Shown here piece after piece: positions 44,237 to 52,740 of a stretch of DNA of 64,000 nt. Made by a program: the position numbers and the translations under genes. Below the pieces are notes generated by a model. It had not been told where the DNA came from. It saw only the letters and a list, made by a program, of their open reading frames with translations, and did not search any database. Within the stretch, counting starts at the first letter, position 1; every line of letters starts with the position of its first letter. Origin of the DNA: Nonomuraea terrae (GTDB lineage: Bacteria; Actinomycetota; Actinomycetes; Streptosporangiales; Streptosporangiaceae); the NCBI RefSeq assembly GCF_004348995.1, contig NZ_SMKQ01000014.1, positions 19,957 to 83,956 on the forward strand, written 5' to 3'.

Positions 44237-45571
44237 TCATTCGGCGAGGAGATCGTCCGGTGTGGATCGGGCGAGCCCGGCCAGGGTGGCCAGGGCTCGG
44301 GAGAGCGTTCGCGGCGGCGGTGAGGCCAGGCCGAGGCGGACCGCGTTCGGGGCGCTGTTGCGTCCGACGGCGAAAGCGGCCGCGGGGGTGATCGCGATGC
44401 CGTATCGGGCGGCGGCGGCCACGAACGTGTCGGCCCGCCAAGGGGGCGGGAGTTCCCACCAGCAGTAGTAGGAGCGGGGGTCGCTGCGTATGGCGAAAGC
44501 GCCGAGGTGATCCGCGGCGATCTCCTGGCGCATGGCCGCGTCTCGCTGTTTGGCGCGGGCCACCGACCGTGCGGTGTCGTCGGTCAGCCATCGGGTGGCC
44601 GCCTCCAGCGCGAACCGCATCGGTGTCCAGCCGCCCGAGCGCAGCGCCGTCGCGACGGGCGCGACGGCGGGTCCCGGCAGGACGGCGAAGCCGAGCGACA
44701 GGCCCGGCGCGAGCCTTTTGGACAGGCTGTCGACGAGGATCGTGTGCTCGGGGGCGAAAGCGGCCAGGGGCGGCAGGTCGTCACGGAGGAAGGACCAGAT
44801 CCCGTCCTCGATCGCGGGCAGGTCCAGGTGGGTGAGGACGTCCGCGAGCTCGGCCCTGCGTTCCGCGGGCATGCTGATCGACAACGGGTTGTGCATGGTC
44901 GGCTGGACGTAGACGGCCTTGAGCGGGGCCTTGCGCGCGGCGGCCTCGACGGCCGCGGGATCCAGACCGGCCGCGTCGACCCGCAGCGGGACGAGCGTGA
45001 CCCCGGCTCGGGTCGCGATCCCCTTGAGCACCGGGTAGGTGAGCTCCTCCACCCCGAGGCGCGCGCCCGGAGGGACCAGCGCGGCGAGGGCCGCCGCGAT
45101 CGCCTGACGGCCGTTGCCCGCGAACAGCAGCCGTTCGGGTTCGGGGCGCCACGGCCCGCGCGCGAGCAGGTCGGCGACGACGCTGCGCGCCATCGGGGTG
45201 CCTGCCGCGCCGACCGGCCGCATGGACGATTCCAGCACGTCGGCGCGCAACAAGGGGCTGATGCCGTCGGCGAGCAGCTTCGCCTGCTCGGGCACGACGG
45301 GGTAGTTGAGTTCGAGGTCGATCCTGCTGCCGGTGGGCTCGGCCAAGGCCGGCCCCGGCTGCGGATCGGCGGCCCGGACGAAGGTGCCCCTGCCGACCTC
45401 GCCCACGGTCAGGCCCCGGCGGGTCAGCTCCCGGTAGACGCGGGCGGCGGTGGAGCCGGCGATGCCGTGCCGCCGCGCGAAGATCCGCTGCGGTGGCAGC
45501 CGGTCACCCGGACGAAGTCTCCCTGCCGCGATCTCCGCGGCGACGGAATCGGCGACCTCGCAAAAGTCCAT
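44237..45571 (-). CDS. MocR-family regulator (GntR HTH + aminotransferase fold)
   Basis: A 444-residue chimeric regulator. The N-terminal GntR winged HTH (GRLRPGDRLPPQRIFARRHG, then IAGSTAARVYREL) is joined to a class-I aminotransferase domain, with the PLP lysine in DSLSKRLAPGLSLG and MHNPLSIS at the substrate loop. MocR proteins use PLP/amino-compound sensing rather than catalysis. Start at ATG 45571; the long frame beyond is a shadow. It is divergent from a LysE exporter and has paired direct repeats in between, its likely binding site. Confidence 0.9.
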   Translation of the reverse strand: MDFCEVADSVAAEIAAGRLRPGDRLPPQRIFARRHGIAGSTAARVYRELTRRGLTVGEVGRGTFVRAADPQPGPALAEPTGSRIDLELNYPVVPEQAKLLADGISPLLRADVLESSMRPVGAAGTPMARSVVADLLARGPWRPEPERLLFAGNGRQAIAAALAALVPPGARLGVEELTYPVLKGIATRAGVTLVPLRVDAAGLDPAAVEAAARKAPLKAVYVQPTMHNPLSISMPAERRAELADVLTHLDLPAIEDGIWSFLRDDLPPLAAFAPEHTILVDSLSKRLAPGLSLGFAVLPGPAVAPVATALRSGGWTPMRFALEAATRWLTDDTARSVARAKQRDAAMRQEIAADHLGAFAIRSDPRSYYCWWELPPPWRADTFVAAAARYGIAITPAAAFAVGRNSAPNAVRLGLASPPPRTLSRALATLAGLARSTPDDLLAE

Positions 45572-45581
45572 GCAATCACCA

Positions 45582-45621
45582 CATTGCTCCGAGTTGAATT
45601 GCGAGCATTGTACCGAGATTG
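45582..45621. promoter_or_regulatory. Direct repeat pair, candidate MocR site
   Basis: CATTGCTCCGAGTT (from 45582) and CATTGTACCGAGAT (from 45606) match at 11 of 14 positions with a 24-bp period. MocR regulators such as GabR and PdxR are known to bind direct repeats. The pair lies in the 72-bp gap between the divergent regulator and LysE genes. Confidence 0.5.
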
Positions 45622-45643
45622 GGTTGTCGATAGCTTCTTTCGC

Positions 45644-46273
45644 ATGGTCGAACAAACCGCAGTGCTCGGTGTGGCCTCCGTGGGGCTCGGGATGGTGCTG
45701 TCGCCGGGGCCCAACATGATGTATCTCGTATCCCGGAGCACCGGCCAGGGACGGCGGGCCGGCATCATCTCCCTGGCCGGGGTCGCGGCGGGTTTCCTCG
45801 TCTACCTCGTCGGGGCGAACCTCGGCCTGGCGGTGTTGTTCGCCGCGTTCCCCGAGCTCCTGACCGTCATCCGGATCGCGGGAGCGCTGTACCTGCTGTG
45901 GCTGGCCTGGAAGACGCTCAAACCTGGCGGGGTGTCCGTCTTCACGACCCGGCAGGTGCCGCACGATCCTCCGCGGCGGCTCTTCATGATGGGCCTGATG
46001 ACCAACCTGCTGAACCCGAAGATCGCACTCCTCTACATTTCGGTCATCCCCCAGTTCATCGACCTCGACCGGGGGAACGTGCTGTTCCAGGGCATCATTC
46101 TCGGCTGCGTTCAGATCGCGGTCGCCCTGCTGGTCAACCTCTCGATCGTGCTGGCTGCCGGCGGCATCGCCGGTTTCCTGTCCGCCCGTCCCTCGTGGCT
46201 CCGCGCGCAACGCGTGGCCATGGGCTCCCTCCTCGCCGTGCTCGCCGTCGCGCTCGCCTTCGCGCATGGGTGA
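45644..46273 (+). CDS. LysE-family amino-acid exporter
   Basis: A 209-residue membrane protein with about six hydrophobic helices. The family signature LGMVLSPGPNMMYLVSRSTG lies near the N-terminus, and LMTNLLNPKIALLYISVIPQ marks the middle. It exports amino acids or related amines, fitting control by a PLP-binding MocR protein. ATG 45644 lacks a good ribosome site. The 3' end overlaps the next gene by eight bases. Confidence 0.9.
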   Translation: MVEQTAVLGVASVGLGMVLSPGPNMMYLVSRSTGQGRRAGIISLAGVAAGFLVYLVGANLGLAVLFAAFPELLTVIRIAGALYLLWLAWKTLKPGGVSVFTTRQVPHDPPRRLFMMGLMTNLLNPKIALLYISVIPQFIDLDRGNVLFQGIILGCVQIAVALLVNLSIVLAAGGIAGFLSARPSWLRAQRVAMGSLLAVLAVALAFAHG

Positions 46274-46706
46274 GGATGGGATCGTGGTGAAACCCGTGTA
46301 CGCGGCCGCCGCCGTGCACGTCGCGGCGCCGCCGGAGCAGGTGTTCGCGCTGGTCACCGACTGGCCGCGGCATCGCGAGTGGATGTTCATGACCAGCGCG
46401 CGCCTGGTCGGCGAGCGCACCCTGGAGGCGTACACGGGGGTGTGGCCGGTCGGGTTCCTCGACACGATGACGATCACCTGCTGGGAGCCTCCTGAGCTGA
46501 TGCTCGTCACGCACACCGGCCGTTTCGTGCGCGGCCGGGGCGCCATCCGGGTACGCCCGCACGACGGCGGCAGCCGGGTGGTGTGGGCGGAGGAGCTCCA
46601 GCTGCCCTTCGGCGCGCTCGGCCGGGCCGTGTGGCCGCTGGCCCGGCCTGTCGCGCTCGTCCTGCTCCGCCGCTCCCTGCGTAAACTCGCGTCCCTGGCG
46701 ACCTGA
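46266..46706 (+). CDS. SRPBCC-family protein
   Basis: A 146-residue START-fold protein: AAVHVAAPPEQVFALVTDWP then RHREWMFM, and VWAEELQLPFGALGR. Polyketide cyclase/coenzyme Q-binding-like in shape, with no enzymatic motif. ATG 46266 overlaps the LysE end by eight bases, so it is probably cotranslated. Confidence 0.8.
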   Translation: MGEDGIVVKPVYAAAAVHVAAPPEQVFALVTDWPRHREWMFMTSARLVGERTLEAYTGVWPVGFLDTMTITCWEPPELMLVTHTGRFVRGRGAIRVRPHDGGSRVVWAEELQLPFGALGRAVWPLARPVALVLLRRSLRKLASLAT

Positions 46707-46799
46707 CTTTCTCGGCGGTCAGTGTCCGATCGGCGGGTCCGGCTTCGACGTCTCCACCGAACGGCGCCGCCAGGGCGCCCAGGAAGAGGAGAAACCGCC

Positions 46800-47153
46800 G
46801 TGAAGTACATGATCCTCGTCTACGGTTCGCAGCGCGACTACGACGCTCCTGACGCGCGGGAGATGTCGGCGATCGGTGAGTTCCTGGGGAAGTTCACCGC
46901 CGAGCTGGCCGAATCCGGCGAACTGGTCGACACGCAAGGGCTGACCGCCCCGGTGCAGGCGCGCCGGGTCCAGGGATCGGACGACGCGCAGGTCGTCACC
47001 GACGGCCCGTTCGCCGAGACCGAGGAGGTGCTGGCCGGCTACTGGATCGTCGAGTGCGCGGGCATCGAGCGCGCCACCGAGATCGCCGCCCGCCTGAACC
47101 GGTGCCCCGGGCCCCAGCCGGCATCCGGCACGATCATCCGCCCGATCGCCTGA
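46800..47153 (+). CDS. YciI/DGPF-family protein
   Basis: A 117-residue YCII-related protein: [34 protein letters not shown] and the closing IIRPIA. The DGPF signature is complete. GAGGAG precedes the GTG start. In many actinomycetes such proteins are linked to ECF sigma factors; here the next gene is an epoxide hydrolase instead. Confidence 0.85.
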   Translation: MKYMILVYGSQRDYDAPDAREMSAIGEFLGKFTAELAESGELVDTQGLTAPVQARRVQGSDDAQVVTDGPFAETEEVLAGYWIVECAGIERATEIAARLNRCPGPQPASGTIIRPIA

Positions 47154-47191
47154 CCCGCCGCCGGCGATCCTCCAGGGCAAGGGAGTTTCCC

Positions 47192-48328
47192 ATGATCGAC
47201 GACGAAGTGATCCGGCCGTACCGGATCGACATCCCCGGCGACGAGCTGGCCGACCTGCGCGAGCGGCTCGCCCGCACCCGCTGGGCGCCGGAACCGGCCG
47301 GCGGCGACAAGGGCTACGGCGTGCCACTGGCCCGCGTACGGGAGCTGGCCGAGCACTGGCGTGACCGCTACGACTGGCGCGCCCAGGAAGCGCGCCTCAA
47401 CGCCTACCCCCAGTTCACGACCACCATCGACGGGGCGAACGTGCACTTCCTGCATGTCCGCTCCCCGGAACCGGACGCGCTGCCGCTCGTGCTCAGCCAC
47501 GGCTGGCCCGGCTCGGTCGCCGAGTACCTCGACATCCTGGACCCGCTCAGCGACCCACGCCGGCACGGCCTCGACCCGGCGATCGCGTTCGACCTCGTGG
47601 TCCCGTCGCTACCCGGCTTCGGTTTCTCCGGCCCCACCCCCGACACGGGGTGGGGCCCACGCCGGATCGCCCGCGCCTGGGCCGTCCTGATGGAGCGGCT
47701 CGGCTACCGCCGCTACGGCGCGGCCGGCAACGACTGGGGCTCGTTCATCTCACCCGAGCTCGGCCGCGTCGCACCACAGGCGGTGGCCGGCGTGCACGTG
47801 ACCCAGGCGTGGTTCCCACCTCCGGACGACGATCCGCGGTGGCCGGAACGGCTCTCGCCACAGGAGCGGGCGGCGCTTCACGCCTTCCAGCGCTACGTCG
47901 ACGAGGAGGCCTCCTACGGCGCCGTGCAGGGCCGGCAACCGCAGACCCTCGCGCACGCCCTGGCCGACTCGCCCGTCGGCCTGCTCGGCTGGAACGCCCA
48001 GGCCATGCACGAGCACGGCCTCGACACCGACACGCTCCTGACCCACGTCACCATCCACTGGCTCACCGGCACCGCCGGCTCGGCCATCCGGATCTACGCC
48101 GAAGCCGAACGAGAGCCACCGCCCGCCAGGCCCATGGCCGTCCCGATCGGCGTCGCGCAGTTCCCCGGCGACCTGGCCTCGATCCGCGCCCTCGCCGAAC
48201 GCCACTACACCGACATCGTGGCGTGGAACCGCTACGACCGCGGCGGGCACTACGCCGCCCACGACGCCCCCGACCTGCTGGTGGCCGACATCCGCGGGCT
48301 GTTCGCCGCGCTCCGGCACCGGATGTGA
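47192..48328 (+). CDS. Epoxide hydrolase-like protein (EHN domain)
   Basis: A 378-residue alpha/beta hydrolase. The EHN N-terminal domain occupies ~1-110 ([20 protein letters not shown]); [10 protein letters not shown] is the oxyanion motif (103-112). The nucleophile is D181 in GNDWGSF, and the catalytic His is in [11 protein letters not shown]. It should add water to epoxides, probably in detoxification. ATG 47192 follows AAGGGAG. No leader peptide, so cytoplasmic. Confidence 0.9.
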   Translation: MIDDEVIRPYRIDIPGDELADLRERLARTRWAPEPAGGDKGYGVPLARVRELAEHWRDRYDWRAQEARLNAYPQFTTTIDGANVHFLHVRSPEPDALPLVLSHGWPGSVAEYLDILDPLSDPRRHGLDPAIAFDLVVPSLPGFGFSGPTPDTGWGPRRIARAWAVLMERLGYRRYGAAGNDWGSFISPELGRVAPQAVAGVHVTQAWFPPPDDDPRWPERLSPQERAALHAFQRYVDEEASYGAVQGRQPQTLAHALADSPVGLLGWNAQAMHEHGLDTDTLLTHVTIHWLTGTAGSAIRIYAEAEREPPPARPMAVPIGVAQFPGDLASIRALAERHYTDIVAWNRYDRGGHYAAHDAPDLLVADIRGLFAALRHRM

Positions 48329-49030
48329 TCACACGGCGGGAGCGGTCTGCCGGGCGGCGTGGTGGCGGACGGCCGCGGCGAACGCGGAGATCACCGGGTG
48401 CGGCCGGCGTTCCTCGCCGGCCAGCTCCGGCTGGAACAGCGTGGCCAGGAAGAACGAGTGGCCGGGCAGTTCGGCGGCCCGCACCGCGCCGTCGTCGGCG
48501 TGGCCGGAGAACACCATCCCGTGCGCGGCCAGTGTGGCCTTGTAGTCCTCGTTGAGCCCGTACGAGCAGAAGTACGCCTCCACGGTGGTGGACGTGCCCA
48601 TGATCTGCGCGATGCGCGTGCCCGGCTGCAGCAGGACGCGGCCCTCGTGGCCGGCCAGCGAGCACGCCAGCGGCGCGAGGAGCAGGTCGCGGGCTTCCGG
48701 CTCGTTCTCGGCGTGGGCGACGTCCAGCCCGCACACGTTCCTGGCGTACTCCAGCAGCATGTGCTGGAAGCCGCCGCACGTGCCGAGGAACGGGATGCCG
48801 TGCTCGCGCGCCACCCGCGCGGCCGCCACCGCGCCGGCCTCGTCGCGGTACGGGCTGCCGGGCACGACCCAGATGCCGTCGAAGCCGTCCAGGCCGCTCA
48901 CGTCGGTGGTGGAGATCCAGTACGGGTCGAGCGCGATGCCGTCGCGCTCGCGCAGCGCCTCCATGATCAGCGGGATGCGGGTGTGGGAGCGGACGCTGGG
49001 TGAGCGGTCCCCGACCAGGGCGATTCTCAT
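48329..49030 (-). CDS. Glutamine amidotransferase-like, CTP-synthase-C-terminal-related protein
   Basis: A 233-residue class-I GATase fold. The nucleophile elbow is FLGTCGGFQHMLLEYA with Cys, and the end has FFLATLFQPELAG. The usual HPE catalytic pair is replaced by QPE, so full glutaminase activity is doubtful. It resembles the stand-alone CTP synthase C-terminal region-related family. Start taken at ATG 49030 (MRIALVGD); an ATG at 49039 is also possible. It is divergent from a LysR gene. Confidence 0.8.
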   Translation of the reverse strand: MRIALVGDRSPSVRSHTRIPLIMEALRERDGIALDPYWISTTDVSGLDGFDGIWVVPGSPYRDEAGAVAAARVAREHGIPFLGTCGGFQHMLLEYARNVCGLDVAHAENEPEARDLLLAPLACSLAGHEGRVLLQPGTRIAQIMGTSTTVEAYFCSYGLNEDYKATLAAHGMVFSGHADDGAVRAAELPGHSFFLATLFQPELAGEERRPHPVISAFAAAVRHHAARQTAPAV

Positions 49031-49068
49031 GGGCTCCATCCTGGCCGCTCACCCGGATAAGCGCCAAC

Positions 49069-49083
49069 GATGATCCGTGCATC
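49069..49083. promoter_or_regulatory. GATG-N7-CATC inverted repeat, candidate LysR site
   Basis: GATGATCCGTGCATC has 4-bp arms around seven bases, in the gap between the divergent GATase-like and LysR genes. ATAAGCG also occurs twice nearby (from 49057 and 49088). It may be the LysR autoregulatory site. Confidence 0.35.
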
Positions 49084-49100
49084 TGATATAAGCGTTCCTG

Positions 49101-49967
49101 ATGGATCCGCATCTGCTCACCACGTTCGTGACCGTCGCCCGCCAGGGCTCGTTCTCCGCCGCCGCCTCCGAGCTCGGCTACACCCAGTCGGCCGTCTCCC
49201 AGCAGATCGCCGCGCTGGAGTCAGACCTGGGGCTGCCGCTGCTGCGCCGCCGCCCGGTCGAGCCGACCCCGGCCGGGGCGCGGCTGCTGGAGCACGCCGA
49301 GCCGCTGCTGCTGCGCCTGAGCGCGGCCCGCGCCGACGTGCTGCGTGCCGCGGCCCGGCCGCGCCACCGGCTGCACCTGGCCGCGACCCCGCTGGCGGTC
49401 AACCCCGTCCTGGCGGAACGCCTGGCGCGGGCGCGCGATCGCGAGGCGCGCCTGGACCTCGTCCTGCACACGTGCGCGGCCGAGCAGGTGGTCGCCGCCG
49501 TCGCCGAGGGACGGGCCGAGCTGGGCCTGGCCGGCGGCATCGCGGCGCCCAGCGATCCGCTGCGGCTGCCGGACGCGGGCCCGATGACCACCACCGGGGT
49601 GAGCCAGGAGGACCTCGTCGTGGTGCTGCCGCCGGGGCATCCGCTCGCCGGGCGGGCGGCGCTGCGGCTGGCGGATCTCGTCGACGCCCGCTGGCTGGAC
49701 ACGCCGCTGTGCCCGCCGTCGCGGCTGCGCGACCTGGTGGGCGAGGGCTTCGCGGCCGGGCTGGGTTACCAGGGCGACGACGTGCACACGGTCGTCACCC
49801 TGGTGGCCGCCGGTCACGGCCTGACCTTGCTGCCGGTCTCGGCGGTGCCGGCGGGGGTGTGCGGGGTGGCGCTGGCCGAGCCCCGGCTGGTGCACCGGGT
49901 GGAGCTGCTGCACGGCGCCCTGCCCGCCGGCGCCGCCGCCGGCCTGGCCGCGGCCCTGTCGGGCTGA
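49101..49967 (+). CDS. LysR-family transcriptional regulator
   Basis: A 288-residue LTTR with HTH GSFSAAASELGYTQSAVSQQ followed by IAALESDLGLPLLRR, then an effector-binding domain. It is divergent from the GATase-like gene, which it probably regulates through the dyad between them. It ends just at a candidate bidirectional terminator. Confidence 0.9.
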   Translation: MDPHLLTTFVTVARQGSFSAAASELGYTQSAVSQQIAALESDLGLPLLRRRPVEPTPAGARLLEHAEPLLLRLSAARADVLRAAARPRHRLHLAATPLAVNPVLAERLARARDREARLDLVLHTCAAEQVVAAVAEGRAELGLAGGIAAPSDPLRLPDAGPMTTTGVSQEDLVVVLPPGHPLAGRAALRLADLVDARWLDTPLCPPSRLRDLVGEGFAAGLGYQGDDVHTVVTLVAAGHGLTLLPVSAVPAGVCGVALAEPRLVHRVELLHGALPAGAAAGLAAALSG

Positions 49968-49993
49968 GCGCTCCCCATTTCCCGCCGCTCAGC
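49963..49993. terminator. Bidirectional terminator hairpin
   Basis: GCTGAGCG (49963-49970) and CGCTCAGC (49986-49993) form a perfect 8-bp stem with a 15-base loop between two converging genes (LysR and ECF42). The stem overlaps the LysR stop codon. Confidence 0.5.
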
Positions 49994-50009
49994 GCGTCAC
50001 TTGGTGTGG

Positions 50010-51200
50010 TCAGGGGCCCGGGGTCAGGCGTGCCCGTCGCGTCTGCAGGAAGGTTCGTTCGGTGTCGTTGGTGACCAGGGCGATCGCCTCGTCGTAGGCG
50101 GCGACGGCATCGGCGGTGCGGCCGAGGCGGGTGAGCAGGTCGGCGCGGGTGGCGGGCAGCAGGTGGTAGCCCGGCAGGTCCAGCTCATCGACGGCGGCCA
50201 GCGCCGGCGCCGGTCCGTGCACCTCGGCGACGGCGACCGCCCGGTTGAGCGCGACGACCGGCGTCGGGCTGTGCCGCAGCAGCTGGTCGTAGAGCGCCAG
50301 CACCTGCGCCCAGTCGGTCGCCGGCCCATCGGTGTGCACGGCGTTGATCGCGGCCTGCAACTGGTACGGCCCCGGCTGAGCACGGCGCAGGCACCGCCGC
50401 ACCAGCTCATGCCCTTCGGCGATCAGCTCCCGGTTCCACAACGACCGGTCCTGCTCCGCCAGCACCACCAGCTCACCCGAAGGCCCCACCCGCGCCGGCC
50501 GCCGGGCTTCGACGAGCAGGAGCAGCGCCAGCAGCCCGATCACCTCCGGCTCGTCGGGCATCAGCTCGGCGAGCGCTCTGGCCAGGCGAACCGCCTCCAG
50601 GCACAGGTCCGTGCGCAGCAGCTCTCCCGACGTGGAGGTGTATCCCTCGTTGAAGACCAGGTAGAGCACGGTGAGCACCGATGTCAGCCGATCGGGGAGT
50701 TCGGCGGCCTCCGGCACCCGGTAGGGGATGCCGGCGTCGCGGATCTTCTTCTTCGCGCGGACGATCCGCTGGGAGACGGTCGCCTCCGGCACCAGGTAGG
50801 CCCGCGCGATCTGCGCCACCTCCAGCCCGCCGAGCAGGCGCAGGGTGAGCGCGGTCTGCGCGAGCGGCGACAGCGCCGGGTGGCAGCAGGTGAAGATCAT
50901 GCGGAGCTGGTCGTCGCGCACGGGTCCCACCACCTCTGGCTCGTCGGGTTGGTGCAGCAGCAGCGCCTGCGCGTGGCGGGCCTCGCGGGTGGATTCCCGG
51001 CGCAGGCGGTCGATCGCCCGGTTGCGGGCGGTGGTCACGATCCACGCGCCGGGACTGGGCGGCGTCTCGTCCCACTTCTGCACGGCCACCGCGAACGCGT
51101 CCTGCACGGCCTCCTCGGCGAGCCCGATGTCACCGAGCAGGCGCGTCAGCGTGGCCACGCACCGGCCGTACTCCGCCCGGTAGACGCTGTCCAGATCCAT
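50010..51200 (-). CDS. ECF sigma factor, ECF42 group
   Basis: A 396-residue sigma factor much longer than ordinary ECFs. Sigma regions 2 and 4 occupy ~1-170 (VQDAFAVAVQKWDETPPSPG, WIVTTARNRAIDRLRRES, EVAQIARAYLVPEATVSQRI), with a long TPR-like C-terminal extension (RADLLTRLGRTADAVAAYDE). This layout, with a DGPF gene just upstream, defines the ECF42 group. It directs RNA polymerase to stress or antibiotic-related promoters. Confidence 0.9.
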   Translation of the reverse strand: MDLDSVYRAEYGRCVATLTRLLGDIGLAEEAVQDAFAVAVQKWDETPPSPGAWIVTTARNRAIDRLRRESTREARHAQALLLHQPDEPEVVGPVRDDQLRMIFTCCHPALSPLAQTALTLRLLGGLEVAQIARAYLVPEATVSQRIVRAKKKIRDAGIPYRVPEAAELPDRLTSVLTVLYLVFNEGYTSTSGELLRTDLCLEAVRLARALAELMPDEPEVIGLLALLLLVEARRPARVGPSGELVVLAEQDRSLWNRELIAEGHELVRRCLRRAQPGPYQLQAAINAVHTDGPATDWAQVLALYDQLLRHSPTPVVALNRAVAVAEVHGPAPALAAVDELDLPGYHLLPATRADLLTRLGRTADAVAAYDEAIALVTNDTERTFLQTRRARLTPGP

Positions 51201-51206
51201 CCGCGC

Positions 51207-51563
51207 TCATCCCCACTGCGCGTCCACGAACGGGCGCACCTCGATCGGGGCCCCGCAGGCCAGCGCGCACTTCTCGGCCCAGGACAGCGCCTGGTCCAGG
51301 TCCTCGCACCGGATCACCCAGAACCCGCCGAGCTGCTCCTTCGTCTCGGCGAACGGGCCGTCGGTCATCGTGGTCGTGCCGTTGCCGGAGCGGACGACCG
51401 TGGTGGCGTGCGAGGGCAGCAGGCCGCCGACGAACACCCACGAACCGGCGGACTGCATCTCGGCGGTGACCTTGGCCGTCCGGGCCATCTGCTCCTGCTT
51501 CTCCCCTTCGGACGGCGACGGCGCGCTTTCGTCGAACTGGACGGCGAGCAGGTACTTCTTCAC
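51207..51563 (-). CDS. DGPF/YciI-family protein, partner of ECF42 sigma
   Basis: A 118-residue YCII-related protein: [40 protein letters not shown] and PIEVRPF. The DGPF motif is intact. GTG at 51561-51563 has GAAGGAG upstream. Six bases separate it from the sigma factor gene, which follows in the same operon; in ECF42 systems such proteins are usually the regulated or accessory partner. Confidence 0.85.
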   Translation of the reverse strand: MKKYLLAVQFDESAPSPSEGEKQEQMARTAKVTAEMQSAGSWVFVGGLLPSHATTVVRSGNGTTTMTDGPFAETKEQLGGFWVIRCEDLDQALSWAEKCALACGAPIEVRPFVDAQWG

Positions 51564-51582
51564 GGCGAACTCCTTCGCAGGA

Positions 51583-51708
51583 TCAGGCGGACAGGCGGCG
51601 GGCGACGGCCGGGATCTCGATCGCGGCGGCGACCACGTGCCATCCACGGAACTCACCCGCCGTGGCGGCGGCGACCGCGGCGGTCGGGCCGCCGGTGATC
51701 AGTGCCAT
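51583..51708 (-). CDS. Small 41-residue reading frame, SDR-like start
   Basis: A short frame from ATG 51708, MALITGGPTAAVAAATAGEF followed by RGWHVVAAA. The start resembles an SDR cofactor motif (ALITGG...) but the glycine pattern is broken and the rest is absent. It lies just upstream of the DGPF gene and could be a relic or a leader peptide. Weakly supported. Confidence 0.25.
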   Translation of the reverse strand: MALITGGPTAAVAAATAGEFRGWHVVAAAIEIPAVARRLSA

Positions 51709-51850
51709 CGCGGACCTCCGGTGAGCGGCGGCCGGCTCGTCGCCGGCCTCTCACCTTGGCTACGAACGCGCTCGACGCCATTCGACACCCCCGGGAGAAA
51801 GAATCAGAAGACGTACTCTCCCCGACCGTGTCCCAGGCGACAAGGCCGAT

Positions 51851-52216
51851 TCAGGGCAGCGCGGCGGTCGCCCGTTCCCGCAGCGACGCCTCGTGCTCCG
51901 GATCCGTGCACAAGGTCACCGTCAGCCCGGCGTCGCCCAGGACGGCCAGCAGGGCGGTGAACTGCCCGGCAGGCTCGGCGCTGAGCAGGTCCTCGGCGTG
52001 CTCCACGGCCAGGGCGGCGGTCTCGGTGTCGCGCAGGCTGTCGGTGAGCGCGTCCCAGTTGCGGCCGAAGTGGCCGGGAAGGCGCAGCGCCCGCGCCGCC
52101 TCCTCGAAGAAGGCGGCACGGGTGCGGCAGGCCCGCCCGTCCATCACCGGGCCGGTGGGCGCCGGGCCGGTGGACACCGCCAGCCAGGACGGCAGCGGAC
52201 GTGCGGCTGAGCTCAT
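51851..52216 (-). CDS. Barstar-family ribonuclease inhibitor
   Basis: A 121-residue cytoplasmic protein. The barstar core is DGRACRTRAAFFEEAARALR, then LPGHFGRNWDALTDSLRDTE. These helices normally plug the barnase active site. It follows a barnase-like gene by eight bases, so it is its likely immunity protein. The start at ATG 52216 gives ~25 extra N-terminal residues before the domain. Confidence 0.85.
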   Translation of the reverse strand: MSSAARPLPSWLAVSTGPAPTGPVMDGRACRTRAAFFEEAARALRLPGHFGRNWDALTDSLRDTETAALAVEHAEDLLSAEPAGQFTALLAVLGDAGLTVTLCTDPEHEASLRERATAALP

Positions 52217-52224
52217 GACAGGTC

Positions 52225-52638
52225 CTAGAGCCGGTAGAAGTCGGTGTAGTGGTCGGGCGAGAACCACACCGCGCCGGTGCTGCGGTTGACGACGATCCGG
52301 TACGCGTCGCGGGCGGCGCCCCTCGCGCGGGAGTACACGTCGTACTCATGGTAAGTGGCGCCGGCGGGCAGCTGGCCTTCGCGGTTGTAGAAGCGTCCGC
52401 CGGTGTAGTTGTAGCGGCCGTCCGGCCAGGAGTACCAGCCGGCGGAGGTGGGATAGCCCTTGGACTGCCAGACCGACCTGGCCGCGCGCGCGTCGGCGCA
52501 CCGCGACATGGTGCAGGAGCCGTAGACGTCGGCGTTCGCGGGGACGACGCCGGCCAGGCCGACGAGCGAGACGAGGGCGGCGAGTACGACGGCGAGCCTC
52601 AGCGGCCAGGCGGGTCCGGGGCGTTGCGGGGTGTGCAC
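52225..52638 (-). CDS. Secreted barnase-like ribonuclease
   Basis: A 137-residue precursor with a signal peptide (WPLRLAVVLAALVSLVGLAG, cleavage near ANADVYG). The mature part has GGRFYNREGQLP (barnase GGDIFSNREGKLP) and a catalytic set equivalent to barnase: Glu in YHEYDV, Arg in GAAR, Arg in AYRI, His in SPDHYTDF. Guanyl-preferring RNA cleavage is expected. GTG 52638 is preceded by GAGGAGG. Two cysteines (CTMSRC) could form a disulfide. Confidence 0.9.
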   Translation of the reverse strand: MHTPQRPGPAWPLRLAVVLAALVSLVGLAGVVPANADVYGSCTMSRCADARAARSVWQSKGYPTSAGWYSWPDGRYNYTGGRFYNREGQLPAGATYHEYDVYSRARGAARDAYRIVVNRSTGAVWFSPDHYTDFYRL

Positions 52639-52740
52639 GGGTCCTCCTCGTGACGTGACGGACACGGAGAGGATCATCGCCCGGCCGGCGAACGTCAACG
52701 ACAAAGCACCCGAAAGGAATGGTGAACTCTGCGCGGACGA

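Noticed and set aside
45572..46810. Upstream extension of the MocR gene to 857 codons
   Set aside because: It is antisense to LysE and SRPBCC genes; the HTH domain starts right at ATG 45571.
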